NCBI RefSeq assembly: GCF_001942305.1 | Contig: NZ_MKKE01000013.1 | Coordinates: forward strand, 1-64,000 | DNA from: Saccharomonospora sp. CUA-673 | Lineage (GTDB): Bacteria; Actinomycetota; Actinomycetes; Mycobacteriales; Pseudonocardiaceae | Length of the DNA: 64,000 nucleotides | Direction: 5' to 3' | In this document: positions 11,445 to 20,486 of the stretch, piece after piece | How the letters are laid out: every line of letters starts with the position of its first letter | Position numbering within the stretch: the first letter of the stretch is position 1 | The notes under the pieces: generated by a model | Seen by the model: only the letters and a program-made list of their open reading frames with translations | Told to the model about the DNA's origin: nothing | Database searches by the model: none | Made by a program: the position numbers and the translations under genes

Positions 11445-11519
11445 CGGATCGGGAGATACCGGATGGTCGCACGTCAGGCCGGTCACGGCACCGCCGAACC
11501 GGCGACTTACCCTGTTCGC

Positions 11520-11996
11520 GTGGCTAGATGGACCGGAGAGTGGCTGTCGAATCCGTCCGGAGCGGCGGATGAGGACCCTCCGCGTTGGCCGGGTGAACGA
11601 CTCGGCCTTCCGGAGGACGGTATCGGAGCGGCGGCGCCCGCCGCACGGCGCTTCTTCGGCCTCGTCGCCGACCTCCTCGTCGCGTCGTTGCTGACCGCGA
11701 TCTTCATCCGCCCCGACTACGGCGACATGGCCGCCATGGAGGCCTTCAACCTGTGGTCGCTGGCCACCTGGGCCGTCATCACCACCGGGTCGGCGGCGTT
11801 CTTCAGCTTCACCCCCGGCATGGCCCTGTGCGGCGTGCGGATCGGCCGACTCGACGGCGCCGGCGTCCCCGGCCTGTGGCGCGCCGCCGTGCGCTGCGTC
11901 CTGACGTTCCTCATCATCCCCGCGGTCGTGCGCAACGCCGACGGCCGCGCCTGGCACGACCGCGCCACCGGCACCGTCGCCATCCGCATGCGCTGA
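11520..11996 (+). CDS. RDD family membrane protein
   Basis: The 158-residue protein has an RDD domain from about residue 42 (ARRFFGLVADLLVASLLTAIF, with the Arg/Asp pattern), a second hydrophobic stretch (SLATWAVITTGSAAFFSF) and a third near RCVLTFLIIPAVV, ending RAWHDRATGTVAIR. RDD proteins are small membrane proteins of mostly unknown role. I chose GTG at 11520 because TACCCT is 6 bases upstream; ATG at 11463 would add 19 residues. An RDD gene next to glnA also occurs in M. tuberculosis (Rv2219A beside Rv2220), which supports an old neighbourhood. Confidence 0.85.
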   Translation: MARWTGEWLSNPSGAADEDPPRWPGERLGLPEDGIGAAAPAARRFFGLVADLLVASLLTAIFIRPDYGDMAAMEAFNLWSLATWAVITTGSAAFFSFTPGMALCGVRIGRLDGAGVPGLWRAAVRCVLTFLIIPAVVRNADGRAWHDRATGTVAIRMR

Positions 11997-12027
11997 CACC
12001 GGCCCGAACACCCCGGCCCCGAACGCA

Positions 12028-12062
12028 CGAGAGCCGCCTCCCGGACCGGGAGGCGGCTCTCG
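12028..12062. terminator. Strong bidirectional hairpin between convergent genes
   Basis: A 15-bp perfect inverted repeat (CGAGAGCCGCCTCCC at 12028-12042, complement at 12048-12062) with a 5-base loop sits between the converging RDD and DUF4191 genes. No T-run is present. Confidence 0.85.
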
Positions 12063-12097
12063 CGTGTTCGTGCGGCTCTACATGGCGAGTAAGCCGG

Positions 12098-12826
12098 TCA
12101 GCGGCGACGGATCGTCCGCTGCATGTTGCGCATCTTGGCGCCCTGGGGCATCGGACCCTTCGGCATCGCGGCGCCGCGGTTGCCCAGCGCGCTCAGCTTC
12201 GCCTCGAGCGCGTCGACCTGCCCACGCTTGAGGTTGCGGGGCAGCTTCATGAGGGTGCTCTGCAGCTTGCGCAGCGGGATCTGACCCTCTTCGGTGCCGA
12301 TGGTGACCTCGTAGATCGGGGTGTCGCCGATCAATCGGGCGATGCGCTTCTTCTCCTGCGAGATGAGGCCCTTGATGCGGTGCGGAGCGCCTTCGGCCAC
12401 GAGGATGACGCCCGGCCCACCGAGAACCCGGTGGACGGCGTCGAGATGGGTGGTGGCCGCGACCGTCTGGGTCACGCGCCAGTTGCCGCGCAGGTTGTCG
12501 AGCGCCCACGCGCCCGCACCCGGCTGGCCCTCGGCCTTGGTGAACACGTTCCGCTGCACGCGGCGGCCGAACACGATGATCGCGGCCAGCACACCGAGCA
12601 TGATGCCGACCGGCAACAGGAACCATTCGATGCCGATCCACATGCCGAGCAGGAAGACCAGGCCCGTGATGCCCAGGAGTAGTCCCAGCATCCACGGGAT
12701 CAGCGCCTTGTCCTCCTTGCGCTGCATGTGGAACGCCTGGAAGATCTGACCGCGGCGCGCCTTGCTCGCGGCCTTCTTCTCCTTCTTGGCCTGCTTCTTG
12801 GCCTCTTTGTCCAGCTTCTCCGCCAT
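12098..12826 (-). CDS. DUF4191 membrane protein (Rv2219-like)
   Basis: The 242-residue protein has a Lys-rich cytoplasmic N-terminus ([18 protein letters not shown]), two adjacent transmembrane segments (about residues 43-60 and 66-86) and a soluble C-terminal domain with [26 protein letters not shown]. This matches actinobacterial DUF4191, whose role is unknown. The order glnA, RDD, DUF4191 matches M. tuberculosis Rv2220-Rv2219A-Rv2219, but lipA and lipB, which follow there, are absent and replaced by uvrD2. Its start is divergent from uvrD2 with 67 bases between. Confidence 0.87.
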   Translation of the reverse strand: MAEKLDKEAKKQAKKEKKAASKARRGQIFQAFHMQRKEDKALIPWMLGLLLGITGLVFLLGMWIGIEWFLLPVGIMLGVLAAIIVFGRRVQRNVFTKAEGQPGAGAWALDNLRGNWRVTQTVAATTHLDAVHRVLGGPGVILVAEGAPHRIKGLISQEKKRIARLIGDTPIYEVTIGTEEGQIPLRKLQSTLMKLPRNLKRGQVDALEAKLSALGNRGAAMPKGPMPQGAKMRNMQRTIRRR

Positions 12827-12893
12827 AATGAGCCAGGATACGGACGCCCGGGCTGTGGGTGTTCTGTCGGCCCCCTCTGCGAGGATGCGGGGC

Positions 12894-14972
12894 GTGGGAA
12901 GTGCGTCGTCGAACCGTCATCCGGAACTGCTCGAGGGCCTCGACCCGCAGCAGCGCGCCGCCGCGTGCGCGCCGCGCGGGCCCGTGTGCGTCCTGGCCGG
13001 AGCCGGCACCGGCAAGACGCGGACGATCACCCATCGCATCGCCTACCTGGTGCGATCCGGCCACGTATCCGCAGGTCAGGTCCTCGCCGTCACGTTCACC
13101 TCGCGGGCGGCGGGGGAGCTGCGGACCCGGTTGCGGGGCCTCGGCGTCGAGGCGGCGCAGGCCAGGACGTTCCACGCCGCGGCGCTGCGTCAGCTGCGCT
13201 ACTTCTGGCCGCGCGTCGTCGGCGACCGCCAGTGGGACCTCATCGAGGGCAACAAGCTGCGGATCGTCGGCCAGGCCGCCAACCGGCTCGGCCTGCCCAC
13301 CGAGGTCGAGCTCCTGCGCGACCTGACGAGCGAGATCGAATGGGCCAAGGCCTCGCTCATCGGCCCGGACGACTACCCGGCGGCCGTCGCCCGGCGCAAA
13401 CGCGACATCCCCGAACCCGCCGAACGGATCGCCGAGCTCTACCGCGGCTACGAGCGCACGAAGAACGAGGCGCAACTGCTCGACTTCGACGACCTGCTGC
13501 TGCACACCACCGCGGCACTCGAGGAACACCGCGCCGTCGCCGAGGAGTTCCGCGACCGGTACCGCTGCTTCGTCGTCGACGAGTACCAGGACGTCACCCC
13601 CGCACAGCAGCGACTCCTGGACGCGTGGCTCGGCGGCCGCGACGACCTCACCGTCGTCGGCGACGCCAACCAGACGATCTACTCCTTCGGCGGCGCGTCC
13701 CCGCGTCCACTGCTGGAGTTCACGCGGCGCTTCCCGGAGGCCGTCGTCGTCCGGCTCGAACGGGACTACCGCTCGACGCCCCAGGTGGTCTCGCTGGCCA
13801 ACCGGGCCATCGGCGCGGCCAGGGGCCGTCCCGCCGGATCGCGGCTGGAGCTGATCGGGCAGCGGGCCGACGGACCCGAACCCCGGTTCGCCGAGTACGA
13901 CGACGAACCCGCCGAGGCGGCCGCGGTCGCCGCGCGCATCCGCACGCTGCTCGACGAGGGCGTGCCGGCCAGCGAGGTCGCCGTGCTGTACCGGGTCAAC
14001 GCCCAGTCGGAGGCCTACGAACAGGCCCTGTCCGAGGCGGGCGTGCCGTACCTGGTGCGCGGCGGCGAACGCTTCTTCCAACGGCAGGAGATCCGGCAGG
14101 CCATGTCCGCCCTGAGGACGGCGGCGGCCGAACAACCGCAGGGCGAGCTCGTCGCCCTGGTCCGCCGGGTACTGGCCCGCGCTGGTCTGAGCGAGCAGCC
14201 GCCGGCGGGCGGTGCGGCACGCGAACGGTGGGACGCGTTGCTGGCGCTGGTGGAGGTGGCCGAGGAGCTCGCACGCACCGTCGAGGGCGCCTCGCTCGGC
14301 AGGTTCGTCACCGAACTCGACCAGCGCGCCTCGGCGCAGCATCCGCCGACGGTGGAGGGCGTGACGCTCGCGTCGCTGCACGCGGCGAAGGGCCTGGAAT
14401 GGGACGCGGTGTTCCTCGTGGGGCTGGCCGACGGGACCGTGCCGATCCAACGCGCCGACGGCGACGACGAGGCCGTGGAGGAGGAACGGCGGCTGTTCTA
14501 CGTGGGCGTGACGCGCGCGCGGGAGCATCTGTCGTTGAGCTGGGCGCTCTCGCGGCATCCCGACGGCAGGCGCAACCGGCGGCGCAGCCGTTTCCTGTAC
14601 GGCCTGGTGCCGGAGGACCACCCGGCCTCCCGGGTGGCGAAGTCGGCCAAGCCGAACAAGTTCGGTGCCGCGTGCCGGATCTGCGGCCGCCCGCTGATCT
14701 CGACGATGGAGGTCAAACTCGCCCGCTGCTCGAAATGCCCCGCCGATGTCGACGAGCATCTGCTCGACCTGCTGAAGGACTGGCGGACCGAGCGGGCGAA
14801 GGAGTTGAACGTGCCGGCGTTCGTCGTCTTCACCGATTCGACGTTGGTGGCGATCGCCGAGCAGCGGCCTGCCGACACGAAAGCTCTCGTGGGTATCTCC
14901 GGGATCGGCGCCTCGAAGCTGCAGCGCTTCGGCGAGGAGGTCCTGGCCGTGGTGCGTGACGCCGCGGAGTGA
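12894..14972 (+). CDS. uvrD2: ATP-dependent DNA helicase UvrD2 with zinc-finger-like motif and HRDC domain
   Basis: The 692-residue superfamily 1A helicase has Walker A GAGTGKT, the DEYQD motif [12 protein letters not shown], and the C-terminal helicase motif [21 protein letters not shown]. After the helicase core comes a tetracysteine motif (CRIC...CSKC, near residues 590-615) and a C-terminal HRDC domain (about 625-685). That arrangement defines actinobacterial UvrD2 (Rv3198c), a 3'-5' helicase of DNA repair. GTG at 12894 follows GAGGAT by 7 bases, so the transcript is probably leaderless. whiB7 follows, as in mycobacteria. Confidence 0.95.
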   Translation: MGSASSNRHPELLEGLDPQQRAAACAPRGPVCVLAGAGTGKTRTITHRIAYLVRSGHVSAGQVLAVTFTSRAAGELRTRLRGLGVEAAQARTFHAAALRQLRYFWPRVVGDRQWDLIEGNKLRIVGQAANRLGLPTEVELLRDLTSEIEWAKASLIGPDDYPAAVARRKRDIPEPAERIAELYRGYERTKNEAQLLDFDDLLLHTTAALEEHRAVAEEFRDRYRCFVVDEYQDVTPAQQRLLDAWLGGRDDLTVVGDANQTIYSFGGASPRPLLEFTRRFPEAVVVRLERDYRSTPQVVSLANRAIGAARGRPAGSRLELIGQRADGPEPRFAEYDDEPAEAAAVAARIRTLLDEGVPASEVAVLYRVNAQSEAYEQALSEAGVPYLVRGGERFFQRQEIRQAMSALRTAAAEQPQGELVALVRRVLARAGLSEQPPAGGAARERWDALLALVEVAEELARTVEGASLGRFVTELDQRASAQHPPTVEGVTLASLHAAKGLEWDAVFLVGLADGTVPIQRADGDDEAVEEERRLFYVGVTRAREHLSLSWALSRHPDGRRNRRRSRFLYGLVPEDHPASRVAKSAKPNKFGAACRICGRPLISTMEVKLARCSKCPADVDEHLLDLLKDWRTERAKELNVPAFVVFTDSTLVAIAEQRPADTKALVGISGIGASKLQRFGEEVLAVVRDAAE

Positions 14973-15103
14973 TCGGAGCGGCCGGCGCGGCGGCCGGTGC
15001 TGCGGGTGCTGCCGGTGCGGCCGGCTCGGTCGTGTGGTCCGGGTGGTGGATTTTCGCGGTGATGTCGCTGGTCACGGTGGATTCTGGGCTTCGCGGCGGA
15101 ACT

Positions 15104-15145
15104 TTTCGGAAAATGAGTTGCTTGGGTGTGGCCGGGCGCCATAAC
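15104..15145 (+). promoter_or_regulatory. Candidate autoregulated whiB7 promoter with AT-rich element
   Basis: A -35 TTGCTT (15118-15123) and -10 CATAAC (15140-15145) are separated by 16 bases. Directly upstream of the -35 is TTTTCGGAAAATGAG (15103-15117), an AT-rich patch that stands out in this GC-rich DNA. In mycobacteria, WhiB7 bound to the main sigma factor uses its AT-hook to contact such an AT-rich element just upstream of the -35 of its own promoter. The match of layout and gene identity makes this a good candidate. Confidence 0.72.
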
Positions 15146-15215
15146 CTGCAGTGACCAGGTCGTAGAGCGCGGCCGTCCCGGCGACGGCTGCCCGTTTCGG
15201 AAGGAGGTGTCGGCT

Positions 15216-15530
15216 GTGAAGTTCACGAGTATCGGTATCGCCGACATCTCCGGTCTGCGTGCCCGCACTGGCCTGCGTAGCGCCGTTTCGGTCCGTGGTG
15301 ACCGTCGGCGTCCTGCCGTGTTCCTGAACGAGCGTCACCTCGGTGCGTGCGCTGCGCGCGTGGGGGCTCCGACCATCCCGGTTGAGTCCGGGATGTCGGC
15401 TGCTGCCGAGGTGCACCTCGCTGCCGTGACGGGCGATGCCCGTACGGCGCAGGTTCAGCCGCGCAAACGTCAGGGCAAGTCCATGGTTCCGCCTGGCTCA
15501 TCCGAGAGGCAACGCCTAGCCATCGTCTAG
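15216..15530 (+). CDS. Leader ORF (uORF) of the whiB7 mRNA
   Basis: GTG at 15216 has a near-perfect ribosome site (AAGGAGGTG at 15201-15209) and opens a 104-codon frame rich in Arg and Ala. It ends at TAG 15528-15530, only 14 bases before a strong hairpin and 118 bases before whiB7. No domain is recognisable. In mycobacteria and streptomycetes whiB7 expression depends on a translated leader ORF whose stalling by ribosome-targeting drugs prevents termination. Position and strong initiation signal fit that role; the 104-residue length is longer than I would expect. It may make no stable product. Confidence 0.65.
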   Translation: MKFTSIGIADISGLRARTGLRSAVSVRGDRRRPAVFLNERHLGACAARVGAPTIPVESGMSAAAEVHLAAVTGDARTAQVQPRKRQGKSMVPPGSSERQRLAIV

Positions 15531-15543
15531 GCATCAGGCTCTC

Positions 15544-15580
15544 GAAGGCCGCGGAACCGCACTCCGGATCCGCGGCCTTC
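15544..15580 (+). terminator. Attenuator hairpin in the whiB7 leader
   Basis: A 12-bp perfect stem (GAAGGCCGCGGA at 15544-15555, complement at 15569-15580) with a 13-base loop follows the leader ORF stop by 14 bases. The flanking CTCGA and TCGAG could extend the pairing. The T-run is weak. Between a leader ORF and whiB7 it is best read as a conditional terminator. Confidence 0.75.
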
Positions 15581-15647
15581 GTGCTGTTCGAGGGTTTGTG
15601 GATCTGCCGACCAATCCGCACACACTCGTCATTGAAGGAGAGCCGAC

Positions 15648-16007
15648 ATGCCAACGGCCACCGTCTCCGCGTCAGAGGAGGCGTTTTCCGCTCTGTTGGC
15701 CGGGACGACCGGGGTCGCCGAACTGATCGACTCCGGGCAGTCCACCGATCTCGACCTGCCCTGCCAAGCGGGCGACGCGGACCTGTGGTTCGCCGACCGT
15801 CCCGCGGACCTGGAACGCGCCAAGGCTCTCTGTGGGGATTGCCCGGTGCGCTCGGCCTGCCTGGCCGGTGCACTCGCGCGCGGTGAGCCCTGGGGTGTCT
15901 GGGGTGGCGAGATCTTCGACCGCGGCACGGTTGTCGCCAGGAAGCGGCCGCGAGGCCGCCCCCGGAAGCACCCGGTGCCCGAGTCCCGGGAATGGAGCGC
16001 GGCATGA
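15648..16007 (+). CDS. whiB7: WhiB7 iron-sulfur transcription factor
   Basis: The 119-residue protein has four cysteines for a [4Fe-4S] cluster (one in LPCQAGDADLWF, then CGDCPVRSAC), the turn EPWGVWGGE and a C-terminal AT-hook RGRPRKH. The AT-hook and the E-P-W-G-V-W-G-G turn mark the WhiB7 group, the sigma-bound activator of intrinsic antibiotic resistance. It starts at ATG 15648 with GGAGAGCC upstream, after a long leader with an ORF and hairpin. The flanks (uvrD2 upstream, ABC1 kinase downstream) match Rv3198c-Rv3197A-Rv3197. Its stop overlaps the start of the next small gene. Confidence 0.96.
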   Translation: MPTATVSASEEAFSALLAGTTGVAELIDSGQSTDLDLPCQAGDADLWFADRPADLERAKALCGDCPVRSACLAGALARGEPWGVWGGEIFDRGTVVARKRPRGRPRKHPVPESREWSAA

Positions 16008-16198
16008 CCGACACGAACAGGGAGACCTCCGTGATGTTGCTCCAGGATCTACTCCACGAGGAACTGGCCCGGGATCGAATACGGGAACTACAACGGTTCA
16101 CCGACGGCAGGCGGGAACACCGGCGGGCCGAATCCGCCCGCCGCTGGCACCGGGTCGCCAGGTGGGCGGCGCGTCGCGCCGCCCGCTACGACCGATAA
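16004..16198 (+). CDS. Small charged hypothetical protein coupled to whiB7
   Basis: The 64-residue ORF starts at ATG 16004, overlapping the whiB7 stop by four bases (ATGA), so it is probably translated with WhiB7. It has an acidic, helical first half (MLLQDLLHEELARDRIREL) and a strongly basic tail (RRWHRVARWAARRAARYDR). I recognise no domain. Short proteins of this charge pattern are common in actinobacteria and have no assigned role that I know. Confidence 0.6.
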   Translation: MTDTNRETSVMLLQDLLHEELARDRIRELQRFTDGRREHRRAESARRWHRVARWAARRAARYDR

Positions 16199-16282
16199 CC
16201 CGACGCGACGATCACCACGTGCGGTGTTCGCGAGTCCGAAACCGTGCTCGCGGACACCGCACGTTCGCTGTTCAATGACGGC

Positions 16283-16516
16283 ATGGCCGCACGCTCCCGG
16301 GACGACGCCGCCGATGACGTCCACAATGCCGTGCGCGCCGGAGCGGACCCGGTGTGCTGCCGGCTGTGCGGTGCCAAGGGTTCGGGCGGCGCGGCCGCCA
16401 CGGCGCTGGGCTGGTCGTGCGAGACCGACGGGGATGGCACCCGCTGGGTGTGTCCCGCGTGCGTGCGGGAGAACGTTCGCGCCATCGAGGGCAAGTTGCC
16501 TGCCGAGTACTGGTGA
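16283..16516 (+). CDS. Small CxxC...CxxC protein, putative zinc ribbon
   Basis: The 77-residue ORF has CCRLCGAKGSG and, about 28 residues on, CPACVREN, which could form a four-cysteine zinc site. A second possible start 39 bases upstream (16244) would add 13 residues. It ends LPAEYW. No family is recognised, but Cys spacing and frame length above the hairpin-free gap suggest a real gene. It converges on the AbiEi-like gene, with 26 bases between their ends. Confidence 0.6.
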   Translation: MAARSRDDAADDVHNAVRAGADPVCCRLCGAKGSGGAAATALGWSCETDGDGTRWVCPACVRENVRAIEGKLPAEYW

Positions 16517-16542
16517 ACCGTGCAGGCCCGGCGGGATGGTCC

Positions 16543-17499
16543 TCATGCCGTCGCCTTGCTGCGTGCGGGCGGGCTGCCGTGGAGCGCGTCGAGGCACTGC
16601 ACCGGTGGTCGTTCGCACCGCGTGGCCAGGTGGAAGGATCGGACGAGTTCGCGCAGCACCCGGGTGCGGTCGGTGCGCAGCATGTCGGGCTCGGTGCGCA
16701 CCATCACGACCCCGGCCGCGCTCAACGCCAGATGACCGAGATGCGCACGGCCCGGCGGGTTGAACTGCCAGCCCATGCCCACCTCGTCCCACCACGCGTC
16801 GACCGTGCCGATGGCCTTGCCCCGCCGGTCGCAGATCGTCACGTCCCACCGGGGCGGCGGTAGCGGCCCGTTGCGCAGCAGGGTGCGGGCCCACCCGTGG
16901 ATGTAGGTGTCGCACTCGCGCTCGATCGCCTTGAGCTCGGTGCGCACCGCCGAGGAACCGCGCTGGCTGCCCGCATCGAGTTCGTCGCGCAGCCCGGCAC
17001 TCGTGGCCAGCCCGTAGTAGACCGGCAGCGACAGCAGATCCCGCAGCCGCGCGACGTCCTTCTCGCGGCGCGCGGCGTCGAGCGCCGCGCGGGTGGCGGG
17101 CGCGTACGGGATGCCGTCGACGACCAGCGGGTCGGGCAGCCGCGACGTGCGTTCGACCAGGGCGAAGGTCGGACTGACCATGCGTCTGCCCGGCGGCACC
17201 AGGACGTGGACGGTGGTCGGCCGCGCCAATTCCAGCCCGTGGGCGCCGAGCGCGTCGACGCCCGTGATGACGGCCTCCGGGCCGAGATAGCGCACGAGCG
17301 CCTGCTGCATCTGTCTGCGTGTCGGTTCGCCCGGGGCGAGCAGCACGATGCCCGGCAGGAGACGGCGCCAGGGGCCGTCCGGCCGGCATCGCCGGTTGAT
17401 CGTGCCGTCGGACAGGCCCCGGGCGCGAAGCTCGGCGACGGATTGGACGGTGTCGGTTGCGGCGGGTGCGAGCTGTGCCGCATCAGCGAGAACGGTCAT
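16543..17499 (-). CDS. AbiEi-like / DUF559-like hypothetical protein
   Basis: The 318-residue protein has an N-terminal winged-helix-like part (LRARGLSDGTINRRC...GPWRRLLPGIVLLAPGEPT), the pattern of AbiEi-type antitoxin domains. The C-terminal part has WDVTICDRRGKAIGTVDAWWDEVGMGWQFN, resembling the restriction-endonuclease-like fold of DUF559. Such proteins are frequent in actinobacteria and are usually labelled AbiEi antitoxin-like, but no toxin gene is adjacent, so I do not assign a toxin-antitoxin role. ATG at 17499 follows the ABC1 kinase. In the raw sequence its frame is open back into the kinase, but that is explained by a missing base in the kinase gene. Confidence 0.7.
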   Translation of the reverse strand: MTVLADAAQLAPAATDTVQSVAELRARGLSDGTINRRCRPDGPWRRLLPGIVLLAPGEPTRRQMQQALVRYLGPEAVITGVDALGAHGLELARPTTVHVLVPPGRRMVSPTFALVERTSRLPDPLVVDGIPYAPATRAALDAARREKDVARLRDLLSLPVYYGLATSAGLRDELDAGSQRGSSAVRTELKAIERECDTYIHGWARTLLRNGPLPPPRWDVTICDRRGKAIGTVDAWWDEVGMGWQFNPPGRAHLGHLALSAAGVVMVRTEPDMLRTDRTRVLRELVRSFHLATRCERPPVQCLDALHGSPPARSKATA

Positions 17500-17629
17500 G
17501 GGTTCGAGCGTGGCGACTGCGGAGTCGGCAGGGGAGGGTTCGGTGCGAGATGTGGATAAACCGGGGCCGCGAACGGTGAATTCGCTCCGTTTTCGCGAAA
17601 ACTGTGGACAACTCGGCCCACGGTGGTGC

Positions 17630-18993
17630 TCAGTCGGCGAATCCCGGCTGCATTTCTGCACAATCGACCGCAGCGGAAGCTCGGCGTCGAGCTGACACAG
17701 AATGCCGATGGCGCCCGCCGTCACCCGGTGGATCATCAACCAGTGCGGCGGCAGGTTGAGGGACCTCCCGGTGCGGAAGTCCTGGCTGCGTAGGTCGCCC
17801 ATGCGCAGCGCCTGGTCCTGGGCCCAGCGGCGCGAGAAATGGAAACGCTCCTGTTCGAGGGGAGCCACGATGGGTTGGAGGTATGCGTAGACGTCATCAG
17901 GATCGATCTCGGTGTCCGGCCGGACGAATCCCTCGGCGCGCAACGCGCCGTAGAGCTCGTCGGAACGGCCTTCGAGCGCCAACCGCATGATCCGACCCAT
18001 GGCGGGCGGTGCGCCGTGGGGAAGGCGTGCGACGGCGCCGAAATCGATGACACACACGCGGCCGTCCTCGCGCAGCATGAAATTGCCCGGGTGCGGATCC
18101 GAATGCAGCAGCCTGGCCCTGGCCGGTGACGAGTAGTGGAACTCGGCCAGCATCAGGCCCGCGTTGTTGCGCTGCTCGGGCGTGCCCGAGCGGATGATCT
18201 CCGAATACGACGTGCCGGTGACCCACTCGGTGATGACGACCTTCGGCGCGCTGGCGACGACGCGCGGCACGAGCACGCGGTCGTCGCCGGCGAACGCCTT
18301 GGCGAAGGCCCGCTGGTTGTCGGCCTCCCGGCGGTAGTCGAGTTCCTCGTCCATCCGCTCGGCCAGCTCGGTGAGCAGTGGCTTGACGTCGGTGCCCGGC
18401 ACCAGGCTCTGGAACAGCCTGCTGAACCGCTGGAGCTGGCGCAGGTCGCCGCGCAGCGCGTCGTCGGCGCCGGGGTACTGCACCTTGACGGCGACCTCGC
18501 GTCCGTCGTGCCAGACGCCGTGATGAACCTGGCCGATGCTGGCCGAGGCGGTCGGCTCGTCGTCGAAGGAGGAGAACCGCTGCCGCCACGACCGGCCCAG
18601 TTGCTCGGTCAGCACCCGGTGCGTCTGGCGGGCCGGCATCGGCGGAGCGGCGGCCTGCAGGCGGGTGAGCGCGTCGCGGTAGGGCTCGGCGAGCTCGTCC
18701 GGCACGGCGGCCTCGAACACGCTCAGCGCCTGGCCGAACTTCATGGCGCCGCCCTTGAGCGTGCCCAGGACCTCGAAGAGCTGTTCGGCCGCCTTCGCGG
18801 ACAGATTGGCGTTGACCTCGTCGGCGCTCCGGCCGGTCAGGCGGCGTCCCCAACCGCCGACCGCGCGGCCGGCCATCCCCAGCGGAAGGCTCGCAAGCTT
18901 CGCCGTGCGCGCCACGGTCCGGCGGGGGAGCGCATCACCGTCCTCGCCCTGCTCGGCGCCGTCCAGCTGGTCGCCACCTCGGAAATCCGTCAC
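17630..18993 (-). CDS. ABC1/UbiB (AarF)-family protein kinase-like ATPase (one frameshift near its end)
   Basis: The protein of about 454 residues has the ABC1 family signatures: KGGAMKFGQALS (the KxGQ motif), EPTASASIGQVHHGVWHDGREVAVKVQYPG (Ala-rich loop and catalytic Lys), LHSDPHPGNFML and VCVIDFGAV (the metal-binding DFG). It corresponds to Rv3197 beside whiB7; the family supports quinone or lipid metabolism, and the mycobacterial member has been linked to macrolide resistance. GTG 18993 follows CACAAT by 7 bases. Near 17650, adding one G to AAATG-CAG gives KWQPGFAD then stop at 17630. Without it the frame runs into the next gene. The span (1364) is one base short. Confidence 0.87.
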
Positions 18994-19107
18994 GTCTGCG
19001 ATTGTGCCCTGTCGATCACAGCCGTGGGGCATCGATGGCGCTACGAACCCGGTGGGGACGGGGTCCGCGGGCGTGAGGTGCGCCGCATCGCCGGTGGGGC
19101 CGGGCGG

Positions 19108-20347
19108 TCACGGGGCGCCGGTCGTCGCGCCGGCCCGGTCCTGCGCGGCCGCTTTCGCGGCCTCGGCCGCCGCGGTGCGCGCCAGGTGGTCGGCCGCGCC
19201 GCACCGGCAGGCGGCCTGCGGCGTCCAGCCCCGGGTGTAGGTCGTGGCGCCGAAGGCGTCGATCTCGATCGTGCCGTTCCACGCGGGCGGGACCCCCTCG
19301 TCGGGATCGAGCATGCGCAGGATCTGCCCGCCCGCGACCCCGGCGGCCGCGGTCACGCTGCACAGCTCGGTGCGGGGGATCTTGCCGGCCAACTGGCTGG
19401 CGACCCGTGGCCAGCACGCGTCGAACCCGGTGCGCTCCAGGTCGCGCATTCCAGACACGCACTGCGCCCGGGATACACCAACGGCCCGACGATGCCGATG
19501 CCGTCGCGCACCCGCACCAGCAGATGCGGCTGCCGTTGGGCCATGAGGTCGCTGACCACCTCGGGCGCGGGCACCACCGTGTCGGTCAGCACCACCAGAT
19601 CGGGCCGGTTCTTGCCGCGCACCTTGCCGGTCCTGATCGACGAGTTCGTCCGCTTGGCCAGCTCCGTGATCGCCTGCCGTCGCGGGGAGCCGACATCGCC
19701 GTCGACGAAACCCGTGCCGAGGTCCTCGGGCCCGACCCGGCCTTCGGCCCGGGCGTCGAGGTGCCCCACACCCGCCGTCGCGAGGATCCGGGCGAGGGCG
19801 GCGGCCAACCGGCCACCACCCTGCAGCAGCACGGTGCTCCGGGCCCAGCGGCCGGCCGACGTGCGCCGCTGTCGCGACGACGTCAGCGACCACAGCGCGG
19901 GCTCGTCGGTGCGCACCGAGCGCGCGTGCGCCGGGGCGTCGGTGTCCTCGAGCAGGCCGCGGCGCGCCAGCTCGGTGAGGATCCGGCGCAGGTGCTCGGC
20001 ACCGGCACCCTCGCTCGGGTGGCCCGGTTCGGACGCGGCGAGCTGCATCAGGGTGGCGGTGCTGCGACTGCGTCGAGGCCGCGGACGATGTCGGTGAGCA
20101 TCGGGGACAGGTTGTTCAGCACGACCGCGTGCCGCGGTTCCACCCCGATCTGCAGCTCCCCGTCGCGGCGGTGCAGGACGTCCAGACCGGGCACCACGCG
20201 TGGCCGCGTCGGCAGCGCCACCTCCTTCCCGGTGGCGAGTGTTCCGTCGGCGGCCGGCGCCGGGTCCGCTGTCGCATCGTCTGTCGTCGATTCCGTGGTC
20301 GGGGCCGGACCTGCGTCCGTTCCGGTGTCACTCCGTGTACGAGTCAT
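19108..20347 (-). CDS. E1-like (ThiF/cyclodehydratase-type) protein (two frameshifts)
   Basis: Three frames join into one protein of about 413 residues. The N-terminal part (RPRVVPGLDVLHRRDGELQIGV) resembles the start of TOMM leader-binding/cyclodehydratase proteins. The middle has a Rossmann-like region (STVLLQGGGRLAAALARILATAGVG) and a zinc-type Cys region (YPGRSACLEC...DACWP) as in E1-like proteins. Breaks lie near 20070 (one C restores GLDRSRSTATLMQLAA) and 19446 (one C restores CLECRDLERTG). The span (1240) is two bases short. It sits where Rv3196 lies in M. tuberculosis. No YcaO or precursor peptide gene is adjacent. Start ATG 20347 is uncertain. Confidence 0.75.
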
Positions 20348-20486
20348 GACCCCAGGGTGACGGCAAACCGGACATCGGGTGGATCGAACCGGCGAGTTAT
20401 CCACAGGCAAATCTCAATGTGGATAAACAGGGCTCTGTGACGTTCGAGCCATCCCGGATGTCGGTGCTGCGCTCTACGGTGTACGG

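Noticed and set aside
16543..19032. A single 829-codon open frame that fuses the ABC1 kinase to the AbiEi-like protein
   Set aside because: The junction is poor in known sequence, and one missing G near 17650 restores the usual kinase end (KWQPGFAD then stop) and a separate gene starting at 17499.
19108..20347. A RiPP biosynthetic cluster around the E1-like gene
   Set aside because: No YcaO, protease-exporter or precursor peptide is found beside it, and the surroundings match a conserved non-biosynthetic block.
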